64,000 bases of DNA from Sipunculus nudus (lineage: Eukaryota > Annelida > Sipuncula > Golfingiida > Sipunculidae): the NCBI GenBank assembly GCA_026874595.1, contig CM049311.1:12677676-12741675 (forward strand), in the 5' to 3' direction. The notes under the pieces are model-generated. The model saw only the letters and a list, made by a program, of their open reading frames with translations, had not been told where the DNA came from and searched no databases. The position numbers and the translations under genes are program-made. Below are positions 42,302 through 56,134 of the stretch, one piece after another (the stretch's first letter is position 1; each line of letters opens with the position of its first letter).

Positions 42302-43373
42302 TAGTCCGTCCCAGTACCCGTGTCCGGGCCGAGGCTATCGGCACGACCGTCGTGCCGATAAGAAGTACAATCCGCACGACAGCCACTCATATTATAATAT
42401 AAAACCTAACCACTGCTAATAATATGGCTGGTAACAGACACCTCAGCACAACATAACTATTTAAAAGTTGTAGATGCTGGGTTATTTACGTAAACTTAAT
42501 ACTTACATAAAGTTACAAATTAGACACAATCGGTGCACTGGAAAAGCCTGGGCCGGGCCTATTACACGAATATTCCTTGGCCAGCTGTCATATAGCAAGT
42601 ACTTTGTGTAGTTTGTGGTATGTTTATTTCTGTTAATGAGTTTTGTTTTGTATCAATTTCCCAAAAATTATAATTCCTCTGATATTTAAGTAATTATTTT
42701 ATGAAAATTTAATATATATTTAGTGTACGATACATGGGAACACGTGGCTGTCGTGCGGATAAGAAAGCTAATCCGCACAACCGTCGTGCGGATAGACACT
42801 ACCCCCGTGTCCGCATGTTTTTCCTGGATAATTTTTTATACAAGTAAAGCAGTGTAAACCTTTCTTTTCCAAAGGTTGCAGGAGCTATTCCGCCGACTAC
42901 CTGCGTAAAAAGTAATGCCTTACCTTGCTTTAATTTTGTATGAGTCGAATAATCCAAAATATGAAAAAACATGATACAGCGTTTACGACTTATTCCTTGC
43001 CTGAGAAATGATAATAAACAAGCCAGTCAAACTTATGACGTCAGTCAATTGAAGGTGACGCGCGACCGACCACTGTGACGTCTTTGTGACGTCACTGTTG
43101 TCTAACAATCACCAAACGCAGCCATAGACATGGAAAGTGCAATATGGAGGAATGTACTGTCCAGCAGTGCCGGGAAAACGCCATTCACGGTATTTCAGCA
43201 TAAATAACGCAAAAGAGTCGCAAAGTAAATACATTTTACATTATACATAACTTCTTTACACATAATCGGCGGAATATCCGTTTATCTACTTCAGGCAAAA
43301 GGGCATTTTTAAAGAATATTTTTAAAATAATTATCGCGAAAAAACATGCGGACACGGGTTTTGGGACGGACTA
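42302..43373. mobile_element. TIR DNA element with TA target, nested palindromes
   Basis: The left end TAGTCCGTCCCAGTACCCGTGTCCG is mirrored at the right by CGGACACGGGTTTTGGGACGGACTA, with TA on both outer sides (42300-42301, 43374-43375). Inside the left end is a 23-nt palindrome (42337-42359). A ~50-bp stretch (42336-42386) recurs inverted at 42743-42797. It is 1072 bp long without a transposase frame, hence non-autonomous. I do not recognise the superfamily. Confidence 0.65.
42337..42359. other. 23-nt near-perfect palindrome
   Basis: ATCGGCACGAC and GTCGTGCCGAT flank a single C. A related ATCCGCACaACcGTcGTGCGGAT palindrome lies at about 42773-42796. Confidence 0.85.
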
Positions 43374-44684
43374 TAGTTGGCGTAACAACTTGCATCCCTT
43401 GCCCTTATTTTTTTTTTTGCCCCCCCCCCGAGATCCACTTTTTCTTTTGCCAAAACAATTTTATTTATGGGTTTAAACCCAAATTTTGCGACCCAGATCC
43501 CTTCCTTTGTGGAGCAGAGGACATTTTTGTTAGGTTTACATTAAGCTTTCCTAGGTTCTGGGTTAACCCCCCCCCCCCCCTTTCCAAGATCCTGGATTCA
43601 CCCTGGACAGCCCCCCCCCCCATCCCCCCCCCACACATACCCACATAAACACACACAGGCTACACTACACTTAAGTCACTATAATTAATTTAGAGCTCTT
43701 TGATGATAGTATAGATTATAAGTTTACAGATATTTATATAATCAGATTGAGAGATATTTCACTTAGAATTTGCCTTTAGTTTTAGTTTATTTTATAGGCA
43801 GATACTATGTGATAGGGTAATTTACAATAGTAATTGTGTATCTTAGAGGGTATTTTTTTCAATGTCCTATCCGTATTTTACCACATTAAATGCAAATTAT
43901 AAACAAATGTAATATTCTGTAATATACAGGACATGTTTACTTTTTCGAAAAATAAAGGTTATAAAATGAAAGATGGTGTTCTTTAAGCTTCATCGTGTCT
44001 CCTAAATCAAATATATTGTCTCATGGCTCATATTGTCATCTTCCACGATAACGTTATGCATGACGTTGATTACATTGCCAAAAAAAAAAACAAGCCATAT
44101 TTGAGCATTTTTGCTCATTCCATATCAAATATATTGGTTATCAATCTAAAGGTATCACTTCTACTTATATATATATATAAGAATATTTTTCTCATTATAG
44201 TTTAATAACATTTTGGAAATATGCTTTAAAATGGTAAAATAAGCACTATTGAAATGAACTATGACCTGTGAAGTATGTCAGGAAAGCCAAACATAGGGTT
44301 CCAAACTTTCAGCTGTGCTTTTTTACTGTAAAATGCACTTTACATTCCTATGCTGCACATGGGGCAGAAACATAGTTGCCATATTTGAGCACAGAGCCAG
44401 ATCAAGAGATGGGGGGGGGGGGGGGGTTGAGGGAGGCTATGGGGTTGTCTCCCCCTGACAGACCCTGAAGTTGTTTATTATTTTTCTATAAAGCCCAAAA
44501 CATGCTTTCTCCTTTGATGCAATCAGTGCCAGTTCAATAAATAGTTTTTAGTCTTAACAAAAGAAAGACTGGTTGGGAAGGTATGACCCACATGGCTAAT
44601 GTTCCTAATTTATCAGAAGAAATGCATGGAAGTCTATTTCTTTGCCAGTCACTAAAATCTTAGTCTTAAGAGTAGCTATTGACC
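43374..44684. other. 5' flank or intron of the SYCP1-like gene
   Basis: Poly-C runs at 43426-43630, a poly-G run at 44410-44426 and AT-rich DNA. No exon was recognised, but additional 5' exons of the downstream gene could be hidden here. Confidence 0.4.
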
Positions 44685-46365
44685 ATGCAGGAGGTGAGTC
44701 AAACATTATATATATTATTAAAATATGTTTATTGCACTTCTCCTTTGAAATTATCAGAAAATTACTCAATCTGTTGGTAAATTAGTGATGGTTAAATGAA
44801 ATGCAACTATCACAGTTCTTGTTGAAATGCTAAATATGAAGGGGATGGGGGGCTGGTCATGAAATTTGGTTTTAGGTCATTTGATAGTCATAAAAATCTG
44901 ATCACCGGAAAGTGTATTAACCCTGAATCATCACACAAGAATATAAGAATGTAAGAATAAGATCTACACGTTTTACTATCTACTTGAACACATTATTTGT
45001 TCTTTTCAGCTTCGGCAAAGACAAGAAGTGAAGCAGCAGAACCAGTATGTCACGACAGTGATGGGGCAGCGAGGTAATCATCTTTTTATAAAATAGTTAT
45101 AACCAGATTCTTTAGTGTCCACCAGTTTTTTATCTGTTTTTTTTTTTTTTCAATATTTGCACATTTATATGATAGTGTAAGAAGAGAACAATTTTCATAC
45201 TCCTGGGTCAGCCATAAGCGATAACCTTATTATTTGATAAAGTAATAAAGTCCTATCTACATTTAATCTTTTCGCTCTTCGTTGAATGAGAAGTGATTCA
45301 CATGACCTCCATGATGTCAAATATATCTCGCTCTGCACAAAGTGAGGGTTGAATTCCTTTCTCAGGAATTTCCTAATTATTTTTATAAATAAAATAAAGG
45401 AAATATCCAAACAAGGTATAAGAAATATTAGTAGGATAAATAGTTTAATCTTCAGTGTGACTTGTCTTTAATATTACCATAAAAATTAATACAAGAATTT
45501 TTCAGGGAACAGGGGCATCATTATTCAGGTCAATTGCTCACAAATAAAGTGTCTGTTTCTGATCCATAAACTTGTATATTTTAGAGAATGAGAGGCAGCA
45601 GCTGTATCAAGATGAACAATCTGTCAGCTCTGAAAGGCTGGCAGTTCTTCATAACAGATTAACACAGGAGGCAGAAAAAATCAGAAAATGGAAAGTCCAG
45701 ACAGAAATTGAGCTGAAACAGAAGGTTTCTCATTGTACTTTTTGACATTTTTCATTAATGTATATGTAGATGATAATGATAAGTTAAAAAAGAAACTCTA
45801 TTAGCCTAACAAATAATTGATGATACTGAAGTTGTGTGTTAATGAAAGTAACAGATTACATACAGCTATACCAGTACACACTATCAAGATCATAATTACT
45901 GAGTTAAATGTGTTTAAATACTATCCAAATGCTTAGTTATTGTGACAAGATTGATAATGTAATAACATTTTATATATAGAATTATGTAGGCCCAATCCTA
46001 TAAAGTGCATTAAGTTATTTCAGACTGACATTTTTACAAATGTATCATTATGTAAAAAAATATGCATAGAGTTGAGCAGAAAACTGATTCCATTTCACTG
46101 TAGGATATGAAACTTCAAACTGCAAAACAGACAATTGAATCACTTAGAAAATCGATGCTTGATGTACAGGTAAGATAAGAGTTATCCTTTAATCATTAAT
46201 AGAAATTTTTAAAATAAAACACACATTGCTCTTATAAACACAAAAAAAAGGTTTTGATGAGGAATTTTGCTTTCATTTGGTACATTCTCATTTCTGTTTT
46301 TTTTCATGCTTTAATATTCCTTGATGATCGTTTACCTTATGAGGCAAACATTTAGTATGAAAAAC

Positions 46366-46423
<58 letters not shown>

Positions 46424-49400
46424 CAGAACATTATTCGCAGAACTTTAGTTATTAAGAGAACAGTTATTATAGATCATGAGCTCATTTTAGTTTTCATTCT
46501 CCCTAGATTGCCATAAGTGATCACCTTATTTATTTGATAAAGTGATAAAGTCCTATCTACATTCAAACTTTACACTCTGTGTTGAATGTGAAGTGATTCA
46601 CATGACCTCCATGATGTCACTTGAAATATATCTTACTCTACACAAAGTGAGGGTTGCATTCCTTTCTCAGGCATTTTCTTATTTTATTTACAAATTATCT
46701 GAAACCTTGTTTTACCTATCAAACCTATCTGTAGAAGACAGCATTTAATTTATATACTGATTCTTGTCAGAGCCATTGATAATCATATAAGGATTCTTCT
46801 CAAAGTCATGAATATCTTTATTGTTCTTCTCAGAGATACCAATTAACAAATCAGTCCTCTTGTATCAGTCATTGTGTCTACATAACCAACTGTGATGTCA
46901 GCTTGGTGGCTTCCATGTTTAGCAAGTTGTAGTGTATTTCTTTACCATTTCTTTATTTTGGGCAAGTAGGATGTACTTTGGTCAGCTTTGTCTGGGAGAG
47001 GCTTTCCATGGGTTGAGTTTACCAGCTTAGTAATTATCATCAGACACATTTAACATTGTTACCTCCACTGTAAGACCAGAAACAGACATTTCCAAGGTGT
47101 GATCGCCAAGGAGTTGCATGACAATTATTAAGTTCCATCAACAGTTGTAATATAGATAGCTCCAACCATTATTTCCTATGAACAGTTCATTCTGTCTGTA
47201 TATTAACCATGTGTTACAGATTCAGAATGAAAATCTTAGTTTAAAATTGAAAGAAGAAATGGACAGCAGAACAGATATCCAACAAAAGTAAGTTGTAATT
47301 TCTGTGACATTCTGCACAAATGATGCTACATATTTACATATTTATACTGGTTTTCCCTCTGACTGGCCATGAATTCATTTTAATATCTGTTTTCAACAGC
47401 AAGGGAAGATTTCAGTTTTTTTTTTAACAGGATTAAATAATAGCCATTAAGGCTATCAAAACATGTTCTCCTGTCTGCAAAAGAACAAGCATATAAATAC
47501 ATAATCTAATATATTCTAATATTCACAGCCTTTAACAAATAAGTGAATATTTTGTTTTTGGTTATTTTTAATTTCAGAATAACAGCCACCAGAGTCATGT
47601 GCAATGCCTTGAAAGAATATTCTTCAAAGGTGGAAGATCGCTTGCAGAAATGTAAGTCACACATCACTTGATCATCATTTAAGTTTACAAGAATATAAAT
47701 GATATAATTAAGATGAAGCACTTGTATTGTTTATTATAAAAAATGCAAAGCTTAATATAATATTTCTTACATGAATTTTTTGGTAAGCAAGCTAGCTCAA
47801 TTTACACAACCATGTTGGGAGGGAAACACCAGTTAAAATTCATTCAAAAAGGATCTTTTGACAAAATTCTATGCTCAGATTGATGTAAATTGACAATATT
47901 CTAATAAACTCGGGTTTTTTTTAATAAAAAAACTCTTGCTGTGCTTTGTTATATGGATTTGTATCTGATAATACCATCTTTACAGGTGAAACTGAGAGGA
48001 CTGAACTGAAATATCTTGAAAAAGAAAGGATAAAGGAATATGAGGTAATCTGATTGTTTTTTATCTGATTATGAAATATAGTAGAGTTGTGCATGAAATA
48101 TTAATTAATCTTGTAGTGCATTAGTGAAACTATTATATCATATATAATGACATTCCATAGCTGTAACAGTACTCATATTTTGAATACCATTCACAATAGT
48201 CATTTCATTACAAAGATGTAAACATTTCTGATGAACTGCATAAATGTAAAGAACAATTTATATTTTTTGCTACAATTTGGAGTATTCACCTATTCTATAT
48301 ATATGATGTGTTGTTTGATTTAAGCATGACTGGGATCTGTCAGTCTCTGCTTGAATTTTTGCAGGACTTGTCAGTGACTTTTGAAAAACTTGAAATAACA
48401 ACTAAAGAATCAAAGGAGCATTATAAGAAAGAAGGTATAGTCTTTCTATATATTAATTTTCATTCATATCATACAAACAATTATGAAACTTGCTCAGTAT
48501 CCTCTTTTTGGCAACAGAAAAAAATCATTTTAAAACAATGAATTTATAATGGTAATTAACAAATCTTCTAGTGGTTGTCTCTGAATTTATAATGGTAATT
48601 AAAAAATCTTCTAGTGGTTGTCTCTGCTTATGAATACTTATGAAATCTGGTAATCAAAAATACCTCTGCATATAATCACAGAAGAAGGTGCAAACAAATT
48701 TATCAGCATATACCTTTCCTTTTGAAGAAGTTTGCCATATTTAGTGTCATAAATTAACATGTTTTCTCATTATAAGATTTTAAGTATATTAATTTTAATA
48801 AAACTTGTATTCTTCAGTGAAAAAAATGGAGCAAGATCTGAATAACCTGAGGAATGAGTACAACTCTAAACTAGGGGAGGCCACAGATGAAGTAAGTTCA
48901 AGTAACAAGCTGGGTTTTTACTAGGAATTTATTGTACTTCTGTCACAAGGTATGGTGTTTTCATGGTCATAATTTTATAATTAGGTTGGTTTGTCTGTTT
49001 GCATGGTAACTTAAATTTAAGGGGCCCATTCACATCCAGGGAACACGAAAAATATAGCTTCTTCAGTTTAAAATAAATATGTACCTGCCAAAATATTGCC
49101 CTGAAACTGTTTGCTTACTCCTGTAACACAGGTGTCAATATAAACATAGTGCGTGCATCCCCCAGGCCACAACGCATGTGAATCATGAGATGCCCTGACT
49201 GACTTGGCCGAATATTTGAAATGCATATTCATGCTGGCTAAAACATTATGTTGAGGCTTACAATCAGACTCCATGTCACACAGCCTTGTTTTGGTAAACA
49301 GACACGTGATTTGTTTACTAACATGCAGAGCCATAACAAGATGATATATACAGCCATATGTTTTGCTGGAATGGTTATGTTAGGAAACTGTTGTATAAAG

Positions 49401-52400
49401 CAAAACTGATCTGATAGTGGGAATGAATAGATATAATATTGCTCCTGATTAATATTGCTGGTTAATATTGCTCCTTTAAAGCAAAAATTATGAAAGGCTT
49501 TTGTTGAAATTTGTGGAAGATATATCAAGGGATTAGATCATTACATATGCTAGATAAACTTTATCACATGCATGTTTTATCACATTGTGTGATTTGTTTA
49601 TCCCATTTTGAAGACGGATCTATTTGCTGTTGTTTGGGACTGCCTAAGTGCAGCCCAACCATGTTTTGTATACCATGACGTATTTTTCCCAAGTTTTATT
49701 TTGGTCCTGGCAAAGGTGTATTTATAAAGTCAATTACTTGTAATACTGAATTTTTTGCAATATTTATTTTTAAAGGAAATGATTTATTTTGATTAAAACT
49801 TATATATCTAGCACATTTTGAAGTATTTTTTTTTATAAATACTAGTTGTTCACTTTAATGCATTGTTTGAATTATAAATATGTGTACAACTCTTCACTTA
49901 AATGCTGTATTTGAATTAAAAATAGATGTTTAAAGTTCTGTATTGCCTGCATTATATACTGGTAAGTATTTATAGTAACATGATTTTTTCATTATAATAT
50001 TGAATAAGATGTGGAATGATATGTGAAATATTATAGTAGAAGTCTTTAACATTTGTATGAATTCTGAATCATTCCCATTTAAAACATACTTGCACAAGGT
50101 TAACCATATTTCTCTTATGACCAAGTTATTTGATCTACATAATCTTCAAAATGTACCCAAATGGTACCTGATTATAGAATTACAGACTATCAAGTAAGAA
50201 AGATATTATATAAACATATATTAAAATTCATATATTTCAGCTGCAGAGATTTGCACAACAGGCAGAGGAGAAACAGAACTACACGGATCAGTTAACAGAA
50301 AATCTGCAGCAGAGTAATGAGAGGCTTCATATTTTGCAGCAAAAGCATGGTATTTGTCGCAGGAATAACTCTTATTATTAACTCACTATTTGTCTCTGGA
50401 ATATTTCAGTATTGCCCTGTTGTTGCAGAGGTTATATGTGGATTATCGCTGAACAGACTTTTAGAACATGTTTAATTTGCTCCAGAATATTTTTAACATG
50501 TAATAATTGTAATATATGTATTAAAATACTGTATTGTCTAGTATATATCATTTTTTATTCGCCCTTGCATTTGTTAATATATTTAAGTCTGATGTGAATG
50601 AGTGTCATGGATAGTACATGTAATAATATTCTCTGTTATAAATTTGTTGTATGTATTTATCATAAAAGTATTCATTTAGCCAGTAGAAACTATATTTTTA
50701 TCCAGATTTACCTAAACTGACAATTTTTTTTCAGAATTAATGCTGTGTTTGTATTAGTGAAGTTAGTGTATTTGTAAAGCCCTTACCTCTGTTTCAGATG
50801 AACTACAAGGCAAGTTGCATGAACTTGAGAGAACATCTTCATGGCAAAAACAACAACTCAGTCAGAACCAGGAGGACCTTACCCAATTAACAGTGAGTGG
50901 TATAATTGAAAGAAAAAATACTGTGAAATTTGGCAGATAATTGAAATCTATAATATAAAGATGATGCAAAACAGGATAAGTTAAAACTAGATGAAGTACC
51001 TGTAATTCTTTATGGTGATCATTTGTAAATGAATGCTTAATGTTTATAATAACTGAAGTGGATGTCTCAGATTTTTGCCTCTTCACCTCATAACTTTTGA
51101 CCCTGGATCTCATTGGTGCCAATATGCAACAGTGAAATATCCAGCAGCAGCATGCAGTTTGTTTCTCATGTGATTTACACAATACCATGTTATATTTGTT
51201 GTGGATAATGTACGTAACTTTAACTTAGTCATTTTGCTCTTTCCTTACACACACAGTCTTTGAAAGAAACCCTGCAGACATCATTGGAGGACACCAGAGC
51301 TAAGCTGCATGACACCATCACAAGCAAGGACAAACTGGCCAAAAACTTTGATGAAACTGAAAAACTCCATCTGGAAAAGATACAGCTGTTGCAAGACAAA
51401 GTCCAGGCACACCAGGCTGACCTGGAAGTCAAATTAAACAGGCAGGACACCAAATATATATAAATATGATATTATATGATATGCATTTTTATGTCCAATA
51501 TTTACTTTGACATCTTGGTATATATTTGAATATCCTTTCCCCAGCTTTATAACTCCAAAGCTACCCAGGTTTAGTACTGTTGGAGACATATAATTACACA
51601 GATGTTTATTTTCCTAGATGATTGCTGTATATATGTTCCTCACATTCTTGCTTGTGTTTTACAGAGACACAAAACTGAGTGTTAACAAAACCATATTGAA
51701 TAATTGCATAGATTCAAAATTTTAAGTGACAGGTTAAATCATTTTAATATAATTGGAATGTTTCTTTATCATCTAATAGATATATTTTTTTTATAAATAC
51801 TTTTTTAATATGTATTTGATGTGTTTTTTATGTATATGCATTTAATATGTTTCTTTCAAAATCCATTTGATATGTTTCTTACATAATACATTGGATATGT
51901 TACTTTCATAATGTACTTGATTTTATTTAAGAATTCAAGAACTGGAAACATCATTAATGGAAACCAAAAGTAAAGTTGAAGATCTTAAATCAGCTAAGGG
52001 TAAGCAGTGACCATCAGTTTGCTCTTTTGATAAAGATGACACAAAAGTGTAAGCATCACATTTACTAATTTTTGAACATCAGAGAATAATCATGTTCTGA
52101 TGCTATTGATGATATTTTTGTATACTGTATTTGTGTATTATGTTCCTTGGCTAAGCTTCTGACGGTATTAATTATTTCACAATATTTCCTGATGAGGCCT
52201 ACGTATATGGTGATTATAGAAATGGAACCCCAGTGTACTTTACAAAGGTATAACCTCTGATAGAGAATTGACAAATTGTCAAATTTTATATATGAGATCC
52301 CTCTTAAAGTACATGGGATATGTCATTATCTTGTTAAAATACTCTTGATTAGGTCATGCATTTCTCTGGACTCAATACTGTGCAATCAATATTTTGCTTA

Positions 52401-55400
52401 GCAGGCCATCAAGTGAGGAGCTTTAACCATATATATATATATTTTTCTGTCATTCTATGACATGGTATAAACCTAATTTTTTATGCACAATTTTTATGCT
52501 TGTTGGTCAGCTCAGTGTCATGAAGTGTTCGTCATTTATTATGAAGTTCACTGTCAAGATATACATCAGATGTATCAATTTCCCTGGCCCTTCTTTTTAG
52601 CTCAGCTAACTGTAAGTCATATCTGAGCTATAGGTATGGCGCTTTGTCCGTCCAGCCTTCCGCCTGTCTGCAAGCAGGGTACAAATCGTAACCCCTGTTG
52701 CTAGATGCCTGTAACTAAACATCTGAGAGGTTCATTAAATCTCCTGGAAAACCTGAAATCAGGTCACTGTGACCGTTATCCTTCGAGCTATGGGGATTGT
52801 TACCCCCCAGAATGATAAAATATTTGATAAGAAACCTCCAATATCTTGATAATCAATGAATGGAATGTCATGAAAATTGCCTTGAATGTTGCCATGACTA
52901 GTTTTGTCAGTTGCTGAAAAGTGGTGGCGCCACCTATATTTTTTCTTATTTTTACGAATATTTTTCTATTTAATTACTATAAAATGACATCAATCATGTC
53001 AGTTTCTCAACTGTGGTTCTATCTATTGTCTCAAAACCTGGTGTGTTTATTGATCCATATGTCTATCCACACAAATTGGTTTCAAGATGATAACTCCAGG
53101 TTGGATTTACATATTGATTTCAAACATGACTTACAAATGGCCCACCACTAAAGAAAGAACCTGTATGATTCTTGGGTCATGAGGTCAAAGGTCAAGGTCA
53201 CAAGACTTGCTTATTTAAAAAGATTATGCATTATAAGCCAAGCTCTTCATCCCAAACTTTCCATCTTGCACATTTAGCTGACTTGCCAGTATGGGGAGAG
53301 CATAAATGAATTTCGGGTCACATTGTCAAAGGTCATGGTCACAGAGGTAATTGGTTCACCAATTAGTTTCCAGATGATAACTCCAGTTTGGTTTGAAATA
53401 TTGGTTTCAAACTTAACTTATATATTGCTCACCACTAAAGTAAGAAAAAAAATGTTGACGGTCAAAGGTCAAGGTCACATGACTTATTTCTTTAAAAGGA
53501 ATGTGTATGCATTTCAAGCCAATCTTTTCATAACAAACCTTCCATCTTCAAGATATTTACACACCTGCCAATAGGGGAAGATTCTATAAGATTTTTGGTC
53601 CTAGGGTCAAAAGTCAAGTCACAGGTCCCATTCATTCATAGATTAGTTTATGGATGATAGGTAAGAAACATTTCGATTTTCAGGGTCCAGAGGTCAAAGG
53701 TGAAGGTCACAGGAGCCACATCTTTGAATTGATTGCAGATGCACTGTAAAACAAACTTTTCATCCCAAACTTTCAATCTTTCACACATGGCTTACTTGCC
53801 TGAAGTGGAAGAAACTTTTAGATTTTAGGTTACCTGGTCAGAGGTCAAGGTCATTGGACCCACTTTTAAAATAAAAAAGATTGTTACAATAATCTAAATG
53901 CTGCAAGTTCAAGGATAATATGTTCTCAGATTTTTTTGTCACAAGGTCATTGATTAAGGTCACAGGACCATCATTCTGAAAAATGTCTTTAAAAATAACC
54001 TTTTAGATAAATGCAGCTGAGCATTAAGACCCCTGGGTCCCTAGTTTTAGTTTACAATTAAATTATCTGAGAGGTCATTATTATTAACACAAGAAAAGTA
54101 CATTTTCAAATGAGTCTCAGTCATTCTGTTAATATATGGTAGAGACGAAAAGCTCACAGTGTATAAGTTGTAGGTTATATTATCTGGGCTGAATTTATAG
54201 AACATAATTATGATCATGTGCAGTAAGAATTTTTAATTATTTATTTATATTTTAATGTTAAACCAAGAGTTCATGAAGTGTCAATAAATGTCTAATTGGT
54301 GGATATTTTGTGTGACAGGTATTTATAGACATTCTGTTCAGGTATATTACTGACTTTTTAAACTTTAGATATGATGATCCTGGAGCAGACAGAAATGAAA
54401 TGTGTGATTAGTGCAGCTAGAAAAGAAAAGGTAAGTGTTTTGTTGCCAAAATATAAGGGAAACTTAAATATGGTTGAATTGGCAGTATATGGTCATTTAC
54501 TTTATTCAGGTTAGCTTTAGATCAGTCTGAAACAAATTATTTAGGCAACTGAAGATAACAGAATCCCAAGTATAACTTTTTACTTGTGTAACTGATGAAA
54601 ATAGAAACAGTACAACTATATACTTCTGTAATGGGTGAAAATAGAAAGAGGACTAAATCTGGAGTCGAACCTGTAACCTGTGACACACAAGTCAGACGTT
54701 CTACTGCTTCACTAATAAAGCAAGCTTTACTAGCAAGGCCAATAGGAACACTTTTGTGTGTTTGGTAACATTTGTAAATAAAATATAAAATGCAGTCATG
54801 GTGCCATTGGTGAATGTTTGAAAAATTCATTGTATCTTTAAGATATATAGTTAGAATTCATCACCCAGACATCATTCTTTTAAGTTACCTGGCAATATGC
54901 AATTGATGTTTCAGGTTGATTTAAAAAAGAACATTTCTGACTTAGAGAAAAAGTTGGACAGTTTGACAACAGAAGCTACAACACAAGCCACACATATTGA
55001 TGAACTGGCCAGCTCAAAGAAATCACTAGAAGGTTCACTGCAGGAGCTAAAATCAAACTATACAAGTTTAAATAAAGATAACACTGCTCTCAAGAGGGAA
55101 AATACAAGACTGAAGAAAGATATAGAGGTAGGCATGAATTATTCCAGGAAGAAAACATGCAGTGTGTCGTAGGCCTTTATATTATGTCTGTACTAACCAA
55201 TGAACATGTGATGTTTTCACATATATGGAAAACTTATTCTCCCAATGAGTTTAATTCTTACTAAATTCTGTCTTCATCCTGACAGTGTTTTGAATGGTGT
55301 CCTTTTTTACTAGAACTTTGATAAACTTTAGACATAATTCTTATTATATTATGTGTAAAATATTTTTAAAGTGAAACTCTTACTGTTTCCAAAGGTCCAC

Positions 55401-56090
55401 ATAATAATATATTGATACTCAATCAGGACATTCCAAGAATGGGAGGTAGTTGAGGTCAATTAAACTTCCGAACTGGTTTGGTGTAATAGCAGCTTGTTCC
55501 ATAATACCATTTTAGAATCTGCAAAATATCTTATTACAGAAAAGTGAAAAGAGAGAGAATGCCTTAAAAACCAAAGTCAAAGAATGTGAAGAGGAGAATG
55601 ACAAGTTAAGGTTTGTAACATCAGTTTACATTGATCTGCTATATAAACAATAAAATAAAAAAATAATTATACCATTAATAATTTAGCTATGTATATATAC
55701 TACTCCTTTAGAAAAAGGGAGATATACATTGATCAAGGTGTTGGGTAACTGCTACACGGTGTGTGAGAATTATACTATTGGTTGAATTAATGTATAATTC
55801 ATAATTATTTTATTTCACTACAAAATGTAATTTATACTGATGGTTATTATATTGCTTCTTATAAATTATTATTGTATGAGAAACACGAAATGCCACATAT
55901 ACATAAATATATCAGTTTACTCCACCACGTATATGCTGCATGGATTACAATAAAACTTTAGTGTTACGTTCTACCTGTAGAGGGCAGCATGGTATACAAG
56001 TTGTTACAACAAGTCTATGGTGGAATAGCAGTTGTGCTCAACATGTTGCTTTGACACGACCTATACAGATTATGACATAACAATGTACAT

Positions 56091-56134
<44 letters not shown>

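Larger units (their letters stand above)
44685..48891 (+). other. SYCP1: SYCP1 exons 1-9: conserved N-terminal block
   Basis: These nine exons encode about 208 residues, beginning MQELRQRQEVKQQNQ. They include the family-diagnostic stretch from KIRKWKV through QNENLSLKLKEEM, ATRVMCNALKEYSSK and DLSVTFEKLEITTKES, which aligns in order with vertebrate SYCP1. This part is expected to drive head-to-head assembly at the midline of the synaptonemal complex. Vertebrate proteins have about 50 more residues before this block, so either this N-terminus is short or upstream exons were missed. Confidence 0.75.

Noticed and set aside
49068-49528. Overlapping minus-strand frames of 88 and 96 codons in an SYCP1 intron
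   Set aside because: No recognisable domain and low-complexity intronic composition; probably chance.
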